Shown here: positions 1-8,794 of the stretch, in pieces
How the letters are laid out: every line of letters begins with the position of its first letter
Position numbering within the stretch: position 1 is the first letter of the stretch
Made by a program: the position numbers and the translations under genes
DNA from: an uncultured Selenomonadales bacterium
Lineage (GTDB): Bacteria; Bacillota; Negativicutes; Selenomonadales; Selenomonadaceae
Reading direction: 5' to 3'
Assembly: GCA_900315155.1 (NCBI GenBank)
Contig: OMYB01000001.1
Location: 242,577-306,576, forward strand
Length of the DNA stretch: 64,000 bases
Notes under the pieces: model-generated
Seen by the model: the letters and a program-made list of their open reading frames with translations, nothing else
Databases searched by the model: none
Told to the model about the DNA's origin: nothing

Positions 1-1073
1 TCCTTCGCGATAGCACGCAGGGCTTCCTCATCAAAGGTCAGCTTGACGCCGTCCATCTCAAGGAGCTTCTGGTACTGTTTCGTGAGGGCATTCTTCGGCT
101 GCGTGAGGATGCTGACGAGGGTATCCTCATCCAGAGCATCCAGTGTGACGACGACCGGCAGACGACCGATGAACTCCGGGATAAGCCCTGTCTTCAGCAG
201 ATCCTCCGGGAGGACCTTGCGGAGCGTCTCACCGATGTTGCGCTTCTTGCGCGACTGGATCTTCGCACCGAAACCGAGCTGGCTCTGTCCGAGACGAGCC
301 TCGATGGTCTTTTCGATTCCATCAAAAGCGCCGCCGCAGATGAACAGGATGTTCTTCGTATCAATCTGGATGAGCTCCTGATGCGGATGCTTACGCCCGC
401 CCTGCGGCGGAACGGAGGCAACCGTACCCTCAAGAATCTTCAGCAGAGCCTGCTGGACGCCTTCGCCGGACACATCCCGCGTGATGGAGACGTTCTCGGA
501 TTTACGGGAAATCTTGTCGATTTCATCGACATAGATGATGCCGTGCTCCGCGCGCTCCACGTCGTAGTCTGCGGCCTGGATGAGTTTCAGCAGGATGTTC
601 TCGACATCCTCGCCGACATAACCGGCTTCTGTGAGCGCCGTCGCATCCGCGATGGCAAATGGCACATTGAGGATGCGCGCCAGCGTCTGTGCGAGCAGCG
701 TCTTACCGCTGCCCGTGGGGCCAAGCATGAGAATATTCGACTTCTGAAGCTCGACACCGTCCGCCTTCGGCTGATTGTTGTTGATACGCTTGTAGTGGTT
801 ATAGACGGCCACAGACAGCGTCTTTTTCGCCTCATCCTGCCCGACCACGTACTGGTCGAGGATGCGGCGGATTTCCTTCGGCTTCGGGATGTCTTTCAGC
901 TCGACATCTTCCTGGTCGTTGAATTCTTCCTCGATGATTTCATTGCAGAGCGCAATGCATTCATCACAGATATAAACGCCCGGCCCTGCGACCAGTTTCC
1001 GTACCTGTTCCTGCGTCTTGCCGCAGAACGAGCACTTGATCTGGCCTTTCTCATCGTCACCAAATTTCAACAT
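1..1073 (-). CDS. clpX: ATP-dependent Clp protease ATP-binding subunit ClpX (3' end cut by window)
   Basis: AAA+ unfoldase that delivers substrates to the ClpP peptidase in the cytoplasm. At least 357 codons are present; the family is about 420 residues, so roughly the last 60 lie beyond position 1. The N-terminal zinc-binding domain is visible, with Cys14, Cys17, Cys36 and Cys39. The Walker A motif GPTGSGKT has its Lys at residue 124. The start ATG (1071-1073) has a GAGAGG ribosome site that overlaps the end of clpP 12 bases upstream. The order tig-clpP-clpX is the classical one and implies one transcription unit. Identity is certain; only the C-terminus is unseen. Confidence 0.97.
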   Translation of the reverse strand, partial: MLKFGDDEKGQIKCSFCGKTQEQVRKLVAGPGVYICDECIALCNEIIEEEFNDQEDVELKDIPKPKEIRRILDQYVVGQDEAKKTLSVAVYNHYKRINNNQPKADGVELQKSNILMLGPTGSGKTLLAQTLARILNVPFAIADATALTEAGYVGEDVENILLKLIQAADYDVERAEHGIIYVDEIDKISRKSENVSITRDVSGEGVQQALLKILEGTVASVPPQGGRKHPHQELIQIDTKNILFICGGAFDGIEKTIEARLGQSQLGFGAKIQSRKKRNIGETLRKVLPEDLLKTGLIPEFIGRLPVVVTLDALDEDTLVSILTQPKNALTKQYQKLLEMDGVKLTFDEEALRAIAK

Positions 1074-1084
1074 GGCACTACCTC

Positions 1085-1732
1085 TCAGCCCTTATCCTTC
1101 GTGGCCTTTTCCGGCTTATCGGAGGTTTTTTTGCTCTTTTTGGGAGTCGCTCCCGGACGAACGATGACTTCATCGATGAGACCGTAGGCTTTTGCCTCGT
1201 CAGCCGTCATGAAGTTATCGCGCTCCGTGTCCTCGAGAATCTGCTCACGCTCTTTGCCCGTTGCATTCACGAGGATATCGTTGATGACCTCGCGGATGCG
1301 CAGGATTTCACGAGCCTGGATCTGGATGTCCGTGGACTGGCCCTGGGCACCGCCGAGCGGCTGGTGAATCATGATGCGCGCGAGCGGCAGCGCGTAACGC
1401 TTGCCCTTGGCACCTGCCGTGAGGAGCAGGGCACCCATGCTAGCTGCCTGTCCGATACAAATGGTCGAGACATCCGGCTTGATGTACTGCATCGTATCGT
1501 AGATGGCAAGACCAGCGGTTACGACGCCGCCCGGGCTGTTGATATAGAGGTGGATGTCCTTATCCGGGTCCTCAGACTCGAGGAAAAGAAGTTGAGCCAC
1601 AACGGTGTTTGCCACATCGTCGTTGATCTCGCCGCCGAGGAAGATAATGCGATCCTTCAGCAGGCGGGAATAGATATCATAGGCCCGCTCGCCCCGGCTG
1701 GACTGCTCCACGACCATTGGTACATAACTCAT
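1085..1732 (-). CDS. clpP: ATP-dependent Clp protease proteolytic subunit ClpP
   Basis: Serine peptidase that forms the tetradecameric ClpP barrel working with ClpX. The protein has 215 residues, slightly longer than usual because of a lysine-rich tail after residue 195. The catalytic triad is visible as Ser98 (GQAASMGA), His123 (MIHQPLGG) and Asp172. The ATG start has an AGGAGG site 8 bases upstream. It lies between tig (28-base gap) and clpX (11-base gap). The charged tail of about 20 residues is the only unusual part. Confidence 0.98.
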   Translation of the reverse strand: MSYVPMVVEQSSRGERAYDIYSRLLKDRIIFLGGEINDDVANTVVAQLLFLESEDPDKDIHLYINSPGGVVTAGLAIYDTMQYIKPDVSTICIGQAASMGALLLTAGAKGKRYALPLARIMIHQPLGGAQGQSTDIQIQAREILRIREVINDILVNATGKEREQILEDTERDNFMTADEAKAYGLIDEVIVRPGATPKKSKKTSDKPEKATKDKG

Positions 1733-1760
1733 AAGGAATACCTCCTATAGGGAGGACCGA

Positions 1761-3053
1761 TTATTTGGCGATGTTGTCGATGATGAACTGCGCCGTCTTC
1801 TTGCGGAGTACGGATGCAGCGAGATCGCCTACGCGGCCCTGCTCTTTGATGATCTTCTGAACCTGCTGCGGCGTAGCACCATACTGTGCAGCCATGCCAG
1901 CGACCTCAGCGTCGAGATCCTTGCCCTCAACCTTGATATCCTCAGCCTTGGCAACCTCCTCGAGCATGAGATCCGTCTTGACGTTCTTCGCAGCGGCCTC
2001 ATGATACTGCTCGCGGAGTTTGGCAACGTCCGTGCCGGCATACTGGAGATACTGCTCAAACTTCAGGCCCTGGGACTCGAGACGCATCGCCATTTCCTGG
2101 ATCATAGCCGTAACGCGGTTCTCGACCATGACATCCGGGATATCGACCGTGATGTTGTCCGTAGCCATATCGATAGCAGCAGCCTTCTGCTCGTTTTCTG
2201 CCTTGCGCTCCGCATTCTCCTCGAGGTTCTTGCGGATGTCTGCCTTCAGCTCATCGAGCGTGTCGAACTTGCTGACCTTCTTGGCGAGTTCGTCGTTGAT
2301 CTCCGGGAGTTCCTTGCGCTTGATGCTGCGGATCGTGCACTTGAACATAGCCGGTTTGCCAGCGAGTTCCTTGGCCTGATACTCTTCCGGGAACGTGACG
2401 TTGATCTCTTTCTCCTCGCCGATCTTGCAGCCGATGAGCTGATCCTCAAAACCGTCGATGAAGCTGTGGGAACCGATCTGCAGCGGATAATCCTTGCCCT
2501 TGCCGCCCTGGAAAGCCTCGCCATCGACAAAGCCCTCGAAATCCAGCGTCGTGAAATCGCCATCCGCAACCTCAGAGCCTTCCGGTGCATCGACCATCTT
2601 GCCCTGGCGGTCCTGCATGGACTTGATCTGAGCATCGACGTCCTCGTCTTTGACTTCGTCGACTTTCTTCTCCACGCTCAGGCCTTTGTACTCGCCGAGC
2701 TTGACTTCCGGACGCGGCGTAACCGTAGCCTTGAACACGAGGTCCTTGCCCTCCTCGAGCGTCACGACATCGATCTGCGGACGCGTGACCGGCTCGATCT
2801 TCTGCTCGTCCAAAGCTTTATCGAAGGATTTCGGGGCGAGGTCGTACTCGAATGCATCATTGAGGATGTACTCTTTGCCGAGATGGTTCTCGACGATCTT
2901 GCGCGGAGCCTTGCCCTTGCGGAAACCCGGAATATTCACACGGTTGGAGAGGCGCTTGCAGGCACGCTCGACTGCCTTTTCCACTTCTGCTGCTTCAACT
3001 TCAATGGTGAGGGTGACCTGCTGGTTCCCGCCGTTTTCTGCCGTTACTTTCAT
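1761..3053 (-). CDS. tig: Trigger factor, ribosome-associated chaperone and prolyl isomerase
   Basis: Ribosome-bound chaperone for nascent chains, with peptidyl-prolyl isomerase activity. The 430-residue product shows the ribosome-binding signature GFRKGKAPR around residue 45, a central FKBP-type domain at about residues 155-240, and the C-terminal helical chaperone region. An upstream in-frame ATG at 3084-3086 exists but has no ribosome site. The ATG at 3051-3053 has AGGAGG 12 bases upstream and matches the family N-terminus (MKVTAEN), so it was chosen. It heads the tig-clpP-clpX unit, behind its own promoter. Confidence 0.96.
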   Translation of the reverse strand: MKVTAENGGNQQVTLTIEVEAAEVEKAVERACKRLSNRVNIPGFRKGKAPRKIVENHLGKEYILNDAFEYDLAPKSFDKALDEQKIEPVTRPQIDVVTLEEGKDLVFKATVTPRPEVKLGEYKGLSVEKKVDEVKDEDVDAQIKSMQDRQGKMVDAPEGSEVADGDFTTLDFEGFVDGEAFQGGKGKDYPLQIGSHSFIDGFEDQLIGCKIGEEKEINVTFPEEYQAKELAGKPAMFKCTIRSIKRKELPEINDELAKKVSKFDTLDELKADIRKNLEENAERKAENEQKAAAIDMATDNITVDIPDVMVENRVTAMIQEMAMRLESQGLKFEQYLQYAGTDVAKLREQYHEAAAKNVKTDLMLEEVAKAEDIKVEGKDLDAEVAGMAAQYGATPQQVQKIIKEQGRVGDLAASVLRKKTAQFIIDNIAK

Positions 3054-3141
3054 TGTCTGAGATGACCTCCTGTAGTTCTGTTTCATGTCATTGGCTGTGT
3101 TTCAGTCATAAAAATCCCGACAAACATGCCATACGTATTAA

Positions 3142-3170
3142 ATCATAGCACAAAACGCGCGGGAATACAA
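3142..3170 (-). promoter_or_regulatory. Probable sigma-70 type promoter of tig-clpP-clpX
   Basis: On the minus strand there is a -35 TTGTAT (3165-3170), a 17-base spacer and a -10 TATGAT (3142-3147). The -35 lies in the loop of the hairpin at 3152-3185 that follows the GerMN gene, and the -10 begins four bases past its 3' arm, so terminator and promoter share sequence. Seen in sequence; activity is inferred. Confidence 0.55.
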
Positions 3171-3185
3171 GCTCCCACGCGTTTT
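3152..3185 (-). terminator. Intrinsic terminator after the GerMN/amidase unit
   Basis: A 13-base inverted repeat with one mismatched pair (AAAACGCGTGGGA against TCCCGCGCGTTTT on the minus strand) with an 8-base loop, 35 bases past the GerMN stop. The 3' arm ends in TTTT, so termination is plausible although the U tract is short. Confidence 0.65.
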
Positions 3186-3220
3186 CTCTGCGATTTCCGT
3201 CTGCTTTTTCTATCTGCCGA

Positions 3221-3820
3221 TTATTTCGCGATGAGATGTTTCATCGGGCCGACCGGCGTGCTGAGGTCCAAATGACCGGAAAGGGAGTCGATCTCTTTCC
3301 CCTCGATAAGGATCTGCACGTTCTTCACGCCTTCGATGGCGGTCAAAGTATCCACGAGCGAACCGACGAGCATCTCCTCTCCCGTCGAGCCGCCTGTGAA
3401 GTCCTCTTTCAGCGCACGGTTGAAATTCACCTTCGCTGTGCCGTTCTTCAGCGTCACACCGATGAGCTTCGTCTTCTTCGGGAAAATGGCAAAGGAGCCT
3501 TTCTTTTCCGGTCCTTTGAGCAGTTCCTCCACGGCATCCTCGCATACGGCCTTGCTGTGGATTGTCCGCGTTTCCGCGATGAGCTTTTCGCCATTCTCAT
3601 CCGGGAAGTAGACCGTGATCTTACGCGTCACCGCCTGATCCGAGGATTTCGCAGTGCCCGCTGCGCTGCTGGAGGCCGTGGAACTGCTGGAGGATGAGGA
3701 GGACGACATGGTGGACGACGAAGATTCCTGCGTGCCGTTTTCCGGATTGCATCCCGCGAGCACGAGCATCATCCCCATCATGAGGATGAAAAGCATGCTC
3801 CTGATTTTCTTGCCTGTCAT
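3221..3820 (-). CDS. GerMN domain lipoprotein
   Basis: Exported lipoprotein of 199 residues. Residues 1-24 form a lipoprotein signal with the lipobox LAGC. A Ser-rich linker (about 30-60) precedes a single GerMN domain (about 68-190), the fold named after the B. subtilis spore germination protein GerM. In non-spore contexts such proteins are thought to act at the cell wall. It starts 13 bases downstream of a cell wall amidase gene, behind a good ribosome site (AAGGAGGG), which supports a role in peptidoglycan remodelling. The molecular function is not known. Confidence 0.85.
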   Translation of the reverse strand: MTGKKIRSMLFILMMGMMLVLAGCNPENGTQESSSSTMSSSSSSSSSTASSSAAGTAKSSDQAVTRKITVYFPDENGEKLIAETRTIHSKAVCEDAVEELLKGPEKKGSFAIFPKKTKLIGVTLKNGTAKVNFNRALKEDFTGGSTGEEMLVGSLVDTLTAIEGVKNVQILIEGKEIDSLSGHLDLSTPVGPMKHLIAK

Positions 3821-3832
3821 AGTGTTCCCTCC

Positions 3833-4900
3833 TTATCCTTCTCGAAAATACCGTGCGATGCCGCGGGCAATGGCTTCGGCAAGTTTCTGCTGATAGCCAT
3901 CATCCGCCAGCAGAGCCTCCTCCTCAGGGTTCGTGATAAACGCGAGCTCCACGAGCGAGGCGGGCACATCGGAATGACGCATTACATAGAAGCGGGCCTG
4001 CTTGACGCCGCGGTTGTGCCGTCCGCCCGCTGCAAGCAGTTCCTCGTTGAGGAGAGCGGCGAGGCGGTAGTCTGCATCCGTCTTGGGATAATAGAACGTC
4101 TCCATGCCGTGCGCGCCCGGATTCGAGAAGGCATTGCAGTGAATCGAAACAAAAATATCCGTGCCCGGGGTGCGCAGCCCGACATCGACGCGCGCCTGCA
4201 GTTCATCGTGGTCCGAGGCATTCGGCCCGTAGACATCGACATCCGTCGTGCGCGTCATGACGACCTTTGCACCCGATGCCTCGAGGATATCACGCGTCTT
4301 CATCGCAACGGGCAGCGTAACCGATGCCTCTGTCACGCCGTCTGGTCCTACGGCGCCGGTATCACTGCCGCCGTGACCGGGATCGAGGATGATCGTATGG
4401 TCCTGGACACCCTCGACCGTCGACGGAGCCTGTTCTGCCTGCGGCTCAAAAACGTCGATGACGAGGCGGTACGGGATACGCTTGCGGCGCACACGCTCAG
4501 CCTCCGTCACCGCATAGTCGCCTTCCTTCAGCGGGCGGTCCGCCTCGATATGCGCGACCAGAGAACCATCCGCCTGCTCCTCGAGGCGGACGCCTTTGAC
4601 GAACCGGCTGTTGACTTGGATATTCTCACGAACCTCTCCGCGTTTCGTCTTTTCCATGCGGACGCGAAGCTCATTCCTCCGAATCGCCGACGGGGCAGCC
4701 GAATAGTCCACGCTGCGCCTGTCCATTCCGATTTCCACGCGTGTTGCCGCGCGGCCATCGACCTCTACTTCCGACGTCTGGAAATAATTCAGTGTATGCG
4801 TGCCCCTCGAACCGGCGGATGCCATGCCCTGCGGCAGTGCCACCAGCAGGCTGGCGACAATGGCCAGCACGCAGGCCCGTAGGATTTTACAGAAATCCAT
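3833..4900 (-). CDS. N-acetylmuramoyl-L-alanine amidase (AMIN + Amidase_3)
   Basis: Zinc amidase that cleaves the bond between N-acetylmuramic acid and the stem peptide, acting outside the cytoplasmic membrane. The 355-residue protein has a signal peptide (1-30), an AMIN-like beta domain (about 35-150) and an Amidase_3 domain (about 168-353). Zinc ligands and catalytic residues are His176 (DPGHGG), Glu191, His254 (SIHCNA) and Glu318 (LVELAF). It resembles AmiC/CwlM-type cell separation amidases. It sits directly before the GerMN lipoprotein gene and after the DUF3006 gene in one cluster. Confidence 0.93.
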   Translation of the reverse strand: MDFCKILRACVLAIVASLLVALPQGMASAGSRGTHTLNYFQTSEVEVDGRAATRVEIGMDRRSVDYSAAPSAIRRNELRVRMEKTKRGEVRENIQVNSRFVKGVRLEEQADGSLVAHIEADRPLKEGDYAVTEAERVRRKRIPYRLVIDVFEPQAEQAPSTVEGVQDHTIILDPGHGGSDTGAVGPDGVTEASVTLPVAMKTRDILEASGAKVVMTRTTDVDVYGPNASDHDELQARVDVGLRTPGTDIFVSIHCNAFSNPGAHGMETFYYPKTDADYRLAALLNEELLAAGGRHNRGVKQARFYVMRHSDVPASLVELAFITNPEEEALLADDGYQQKLAEAIARGIARYFREG

Positions 4901-4915
4901 TCTGTCTGTCCTTTC

Positions 4916-5125
4916 TTACTCCTGATTGTGCAAAAGGGCTTCTGCCTCTTTTGCTGCCTGTTCGGTTGCAGCTGCATCGAAAAGGATATCCAGGGAAAGG
5001 TAATCCCCCTCTCCGGCATCCTCTGGCAGATACCGGCGCGGAAAATTCACCTTTTCCTCATCCTCGCCGACGAGTAGGACGGCATACTCCTCCTCATAGC
5101 GATCGATATAAGCGGAAACTTTCAT
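4916..5125 (-). CDS. DUF3006 family small acidic protein
   Basis: A 69-residue acidic cytoplasmic protein (many Glu and Asp, no signal or membrane segment). The N-terminus MKVSAYIDRYEEEYAVLL fits the DUF3006 family, whose function is unknown and whose members are often encoded beside ComEC-like metallo-beta-lactamase proteins, as here. The start is two bases after the stop of that gene, with its ribosome site AGGTGA inside the upstream coding end, so the two are translationally linked. Confidence 0.8.
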   Translation of the reverse strand: MKVSAYIDRYEEEYAVLLVGEDEEKVNFPRRYLPEDAGEGDYLSLDILFDAAATEQAAKEAEALLHNQE

Positions 5126-5127
5126 CG

Positions 5128-6138
5128 TTATTCACCTGCTGTTCCATCAAATGCTTCTGCCGGATTGCTGGAACCCTTCTCGTGCTCGGTGGCCACATGA
5201 TAGGTCTTGCCATCCGTCGTGATCGTGATCGTGCCGTTCCAGGCCGTCACATATACCTTATCCTTCTGCGCGTTATACTTCTTCAGCGTCTCCTGGTGCG
5301 GATGACCGTAGGTATTGCCCGAGCCGCCCTTTTCCTGTGGCTCGCCGCAGGAAATCACGCAGACGCGCGGGTGCACGTTGCGCAGGAACGTCGGCGAAGA
5401 GGCCGTACGACTGCCATGATGGCCGGATTTCAGGACATCGCTCTTGAGTTCCTTGCCATGGCTGCCATTGATTTCCTGCTCCTCTTCTTTTTCGGCGTCA
5501 CCGGTGAACAGCATCTTGAAGTTGCCGCAGACCAGCTGGCCGACGATAGAGCCGTTGTTCTGGTTGTAGTTCTTGTCTCCGCTATCCGCGAGCATCTGCG
5601 GCCCAGGCCCATAAACGCGGAACGATACTCCGCCGCCGAAGTCGAGGACATCGCCATCCTTCAGCGTGTGGCGTGCAATGCCTTTCGCCTGTGCCGTCTT
5701 CAGATAGTTGCGGTAGGCCTTTGATTTTGCAGCTACGCCATTATCATAAATCTCCCCGATGGAATACTGCTGAAAAAGCAGGCTCATACCGCCGATATGA
5801 TCCGCATGCGGATGCGTGAGGATGACCTTGTCGATCTTCTTGATGTCCGCCTTCTTGAGCTCGCTGGCGAGTTTTTCCTGCTCATCCACGTCGCTCGTGT
5901 CGATAAGTACCGTCTGCTCGGCTGTCTGAACGAGGATACTATCCCCCTGGCCGACGTTGAGCATCGTGATTTTCACCTGTCCGGACGGCATCGGTGCCGC
6001 TGAGGACGATGCCGTCTGTGCTGCTCCCGCGCCTCCAGATGACGAGCTGCCTCCCGTCTGCGATGCATTGCCGCAGCCTGCGACCAGCGCCAGCGTGAGC
6101 AGCAGCAGGCCGATCAGCATTCCGATATTCTTACGCAA
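5128..6138 (-). CDS. ComEC/Rec2-related metallo-beta-lactamase fold lipoprotein
   Basis: Exported hydrolase of about 336 residues resembling the C-terminal nuclease-like domain of the competence protein ComEC, but without its membrane channel. From the TTG start the lipobox Cys is residue 22 (LVAGC). A Gly/Ser-rich linker follows, then the metallo-beta-lactamase fold beginning TMLNVGQGDS, with metal ligands His109, His111, Asp113 and His114 (THPHADH) and later GDAEKEE and SGHHGS motifs. The TTG at 6136-6138 has GAGAGG 8 bases upstream; a longer frame would overlap the HAD gene by 37 bases with no ribosome site. The substrate (DNA, phosphodiester or other) is not known. Confidence 0.87.
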   Translation of the reverse strand: MRKNIGMLIGLLLLTLALVAGCGNASQTGGSSSSGGAGAAQTASSSAAPMPSGQVKITMLNVGQGDSILVQTAEQTVLIDTSDVDEQEKLASELKKADIKKIDKVILTHPHADHIGGMSLLFQQYSIGEIYDNGVAAKSKAYRNYLKTAQAKGIARHTLKDGDVLDFGGGVSFRVYGPGPQMLADSGDKNYNQNNGSIVGQLVCGNFKMLFTGDAEKEEEQEINGSHGKELKSDVLKSGHHGSRTASSPTFLRNVHPRVCVISCGEPQEKGGSGNTYGHPHQETLKKYNAQKDKVYVTAWNGTITITTDGKTYHVATEHEKGSSNPAEAFDGTAGE

Positions 6139-6143
6139 TGAAA

Positions 6144-6953
6144 TTACCTCTCTCCCAAAATCTTGTGACGGATACCCCATGCCACGCCATCCTCATGGAT
6201 GCCCGGCACGACGATATCCGCTCTTGCCTTGACCTCAGGCTGGCCGTTACCCATAGCAAAGGACGTGCCGACCGTATCCATCATCTCGAGGTCATTCAGA
6301 CCATCACCGAAAGCATAACTCTGCTCCACGGGAATCTTCATATAATCCAGGGCATGAAGAATGCCCGAAGCCTTGGAAATATCCGAAGCATAAACCTCCA
6401 TATTCTGCTTATGGAACGGGTCCATGAGGCCGCTGAGTCCCGGCCACGCGAGCAGCTTTTTAAAGATGCCATGACCGCCTTTGTCCTCGCTCCAGAACTC
6501 CATCTTGTATGTTTCGGTCGTTTCATCCTCAAAATCGTAGAGGAACGCATCCGTATCGATGCCGATATCCGCATAGAACCGGCGCAGCTCATGAAACTCC
6601 GGATGGAGGTACACCTGACGGACGCCCTGCAGGATATACTGCACGTTTTCCCTTTTGCAAAGAGCTATAATCTCCATAACCGTATCATGCAGCAACGGTT
6701 GGCTGAAAATCGTCTTTCCATCGAGAATCACGGCTGCGCCATTCATGAGTACAAAGCCATCAAAGGCTCCGCTTTCCCGGAGCTCCGGGTCAAGATAGCT
6801 GTACGGCCGCCCCGAGGCGATGAAAGTGTGATGTCCCTCGGCGCGCAGTTCCATGATGGCTGCCTGTACCTTTGCGGTCATCTGCAGCTGCCCCTTCGTG
6901 ATATCGATGAGCGTACCGTCGATGTCAAAAAAGATCGCTTTCTTCGTACTCAT
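6144..6953 (-). CDS. Cof-type HAD family phosphatase
   Basis: Cytoplasmic HAD-superfamily phosphohydrolase of 269 residues, class IIB (Cof/YbiV-like), usually acting on sugar phosphates or flavin-related phosphates. Motif I is FFDIDGT with Asp10 and Asp12, motif II is FIASGRP, and motif IV is FGDGLNDLEMM. The large cap lies between about residues 85 and 190. Its ATG overlaps the stop of the 87-residue membrane protein gene (ATGA). Its TAA is followed five bases later by the TTG of the metallo-beta-lactamase gene. The specific substrate cannot be read from sequence. Confidence 0.9.
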   Translation of the reverse strand: MSTKKAIFFDIDGTLIDITKGQLQMTAKVQAAIMELRAEGHHTFIASGRPYSYLDPELRESGAFDGFVLMNGAAVILDGKTIFSQPLLHDTVMEIIALCKRENVQYILQGVRQVYLHPEFHELRRFYADIGIDTDAFLYDFEDETTETYKMEFWSEDKGGHGIFKKLLAWPGLSGLMDPFHKQNMEVYASDISKASGILHALDYMKIPVEQSYAFGDGLNDLEMMDTVGTSFAMGNGQPEVKARADIVVPGIHEDGVAWGIRHKILGER

Positions 6954-7213
6954 TTGTGGTGATGCCCTTTCCTGCGGTTCTGACGGCTCATTTCCGCCTT
7001 GCGGTCCGCAACCTGCGGCGCATCCACATCATTGCGGCGCCCGTAGTAGATGTATATCTTCACGCCCGTCAGGACGAACCAGATGCCAAAGCAGACCATA
7101 TAGATATAGTCCCATGACTGCAGGTTTGCGTAATCCATATCGGCAAAGAGCCAGACGGCAACAATCGCAATCAGCGCATCCATCGGTTTAACGGCTTTTT
7201 TCAGCCAATCCAT
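6950..7213 (-). CDS. Small membrane protein of unknown function
   Basis: An 87-residue protein with two predicted transmembrane helices (about residues 12-26 and 35-55) and a basic, His-rich C-terminal tail ending KGHHHK that probably faces the cytoplasm. I do not recognise a family. The stop overlaps the HAD phosphatase start by four bases, and a ribosome site (AGGAGGAAT) precedes the ATG, so it is likely expressed as first gene of the envelope cluster that runs to the GerMN lipoprotein. Confidence 0.75.
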   Translation of the reverse strand: MDWLKKAVKPMDALIAIVAVWLFADMDYANLQSWDYIYMVCFGIWFVLTGVKIYIYYGRRNDVDAPQVADRKAEMSRQNRRKGHHHK

Positions 7214-7280
7214 AATCTATTCCTCCTAAATCCGTTGTTATTCCTATCATACAAGACTGGACGCATGAATTCAATCTTCT

Positions 7281-8402
7281 TTATTTCCTCTGGTAATGGC
7301 AGTAGGCAGCGCGCAGGCCATCACCGACCGTCAGGATTTCCTTATCGGTTTTCTTCAGGCCGATAAGCTCCGGCAGGAAAGTATCGGCCGGCTTCGTTAC
7401 CGAAAGCTCCGTTACCCATGCCTCATGGCAGAACGGCAGCAGATGCTCGTAGATGGTACCGCCACCGATAACCCACATGTCAGCAGAGTCAAGGCTCTGC
7501 CCCTGCAAACGGCCAAGGACATACCAAAGCGTCGGCATATTCGGACAGATGAAAAAATCTTTTTCCGGATCCAGATCACGAAGCTTGTCCATGCCCGGCT
7601 TCCCGCCGCGAACTGCTCCGTCCTTTCCAACGACAGGAACATTTGCTGGTATCGTGCGGGACAGCACGATGTTGATGCGTCCAGGCAGCGGTTTGCCATC
7701 CGGCATCGTTGCCATCGTCTTCCGTCCCATAATCACGATGCCGTTCATCGTCTTTTCCTTAAAAAAAACTAAATCCTCCGGGATACGGAAAAGCAGTTCG
7801 CCATTCAGGCCGATTCCCCGATTTGCTCCCATGCAGGCGATAAGAGAAAAAGGATATGGATTGCTGATCTCCTTCTCCGCCGGCATGACGCTGTGCCGTT
7901 CATTTTCCGGCAAAGCATCGATCCATTCCGAAATTGGCTTCGGCTCTGGGTCCGCTTTTTCTTCTGACTGCTTACCAGCATACTGCCGGATGCGGAGCTT
8001 GGGTGCAATCTCCTGCAGCGGAATCAGCACGAAAGCGCGCTTGGTGAGAAACGGATGCGGCAGCTGGAGAGCCTCCGTGTCACTGCGGACTTCCGGTGCG
8101 TAGACGAGGTCGATATCGCAGGTACGCGCGCCCCAGTGCTCATGACGCTCACGGCCGAGTTTCTTCTCGATGTCCTGACAGGCAAGGAGAAAATAGATTG
8201 GCTCCATCTCCGTGCGCACATGTGCCGCCGCATTGAGGAAAAGCGGCTGATCCGTCTTTCCCCATGGTAAGGTCGTGTAAAACGACGAACTTGCCACCAG
8301 TTTCGTATCTGGCAGAAGATTCAGCATGCGAAGGGCACGGCGCAGGGTCTCCCCACGGTTTCCAAGGTTCGCTCCCAGGCTCAGATAACAATCCCAGCTC
8401 AC
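7281..8402 (-). CDS. Bifunctional HPPK (FolK)-dihydrofolate reductase fusion
   Basis: Two folate enzymes in one chain of about 373 residues. The N-terminal part (about 1-150) is 6-hydroxymethyl-7,8-dihydropterin pyrophosphokinase, starting YLSLGANLGNR with HWGARTCDIDLVY at about residue 95. After a linker, the C-terminal part (about 185-373) is dihydrofolate reductase: IACMGANRGIG, VIMGRKT, and WVIGGGTIY near the end. The GTG start at 8400-8402 overlaps the folB stop (GTGA); a longer frame would reach 8429 inside folB. A fusion of the second-to-last and last enzymes of the pathway is unusual, since FolK is more often fused to FolB or FolP. Confidence 0.88.
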   Translation of the reverse strand: MSWDCYLSLGANLGNRGETLRRALRMLNLLPDTKLVASSSFYTTLPWGKTDQPLFLNAAAHVRTEMEPIYFLLACQDIEKKLGRERHEHWGARTCDIDLVYAPEVRSDTEALQLPHPFLTKRAFVLIPLQEIAPKLRIRQYAGKQSEEKADPEPKPISEWIDALPENERHSVMPAEKEISNPYPFSLIACMGANRGIGLNGELLFRIPEDLVFFKEKTMNGIVIMGRKTMATMPDGKPLPGRINIVLSRTIPANVPVVGKDGAVRGGKPGMDKLRDLDPEKDFFICPNMPTLWYVLGRLQGQSLDSADMWVIGGGTIYEHLLPFCHEAWVTELSVTKPADTFLPELIGLKKTDKEILTVGDGLRAAYCHYQRK

Positions 8403-8791
8403 GATTCGCCCGCCTTTCCTGTCACGCACTCCACACGCTTGCGCTCGATATGCACCGAGACATCGCGGAACGTCCCCGCGATCGGTGCGGAGGGTTTATG
8501 AACCGTAACCGCGATGCCTGCAACCTGCGCAAAGCCATCGAGCACAGCCGTGGCGATACGCTCGGCGACCGCCTCGATGAGGTTTTGCGGCTTGCCTTCG
8601 ACGATACCGCGAATAACCTCAAAGGCATCGGCATAGTTCACGGTCTTCGTGAGGTCATCCGACTCTCCCGCAGGCTGCAGGTTCACAAAAAGGACGGCAT
8701 CTACGTAGAAAATCTGTCCCTCGCGCCTTTCTTCCGGCAAACAGCCGTGGTAGCCGCGGAATTCCATGCCCGTCAGCGTTATCGTGTCCAA
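8399..8791 (-). CDS. folB: Dihydroneopterin aldolase
   Basis: Converts 7,8-dihydroneopterin to 6-hydroxymethyl-7,8-dihydropterin and glycolaldehyde. The 130-residue protein has the family start (ITLTGMEFRGYHG) with the conserved Glu in LPEERREGQ, and NYADAFEVI and LIEAVAERIA further on. Length is typical. It lies four bases after folP and overlaps the folK-DHFR gene, so it is the middle gene of a tight folate operon. Confidence 0.96.
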   Translation of the reverse strand: MDTITLTGMEFRGYHGCLPEERREGQIFYVDAVLFVNLQPAGESDDLTKTVNYADAFEVIRGIVEGKPQNLIEAVAERIATAVLDGFAQVAGIAVTVHKPSAPIAGTFRDVSVHIERKRVECVTGKAGES

Positions 8792-8794
8792 AAA

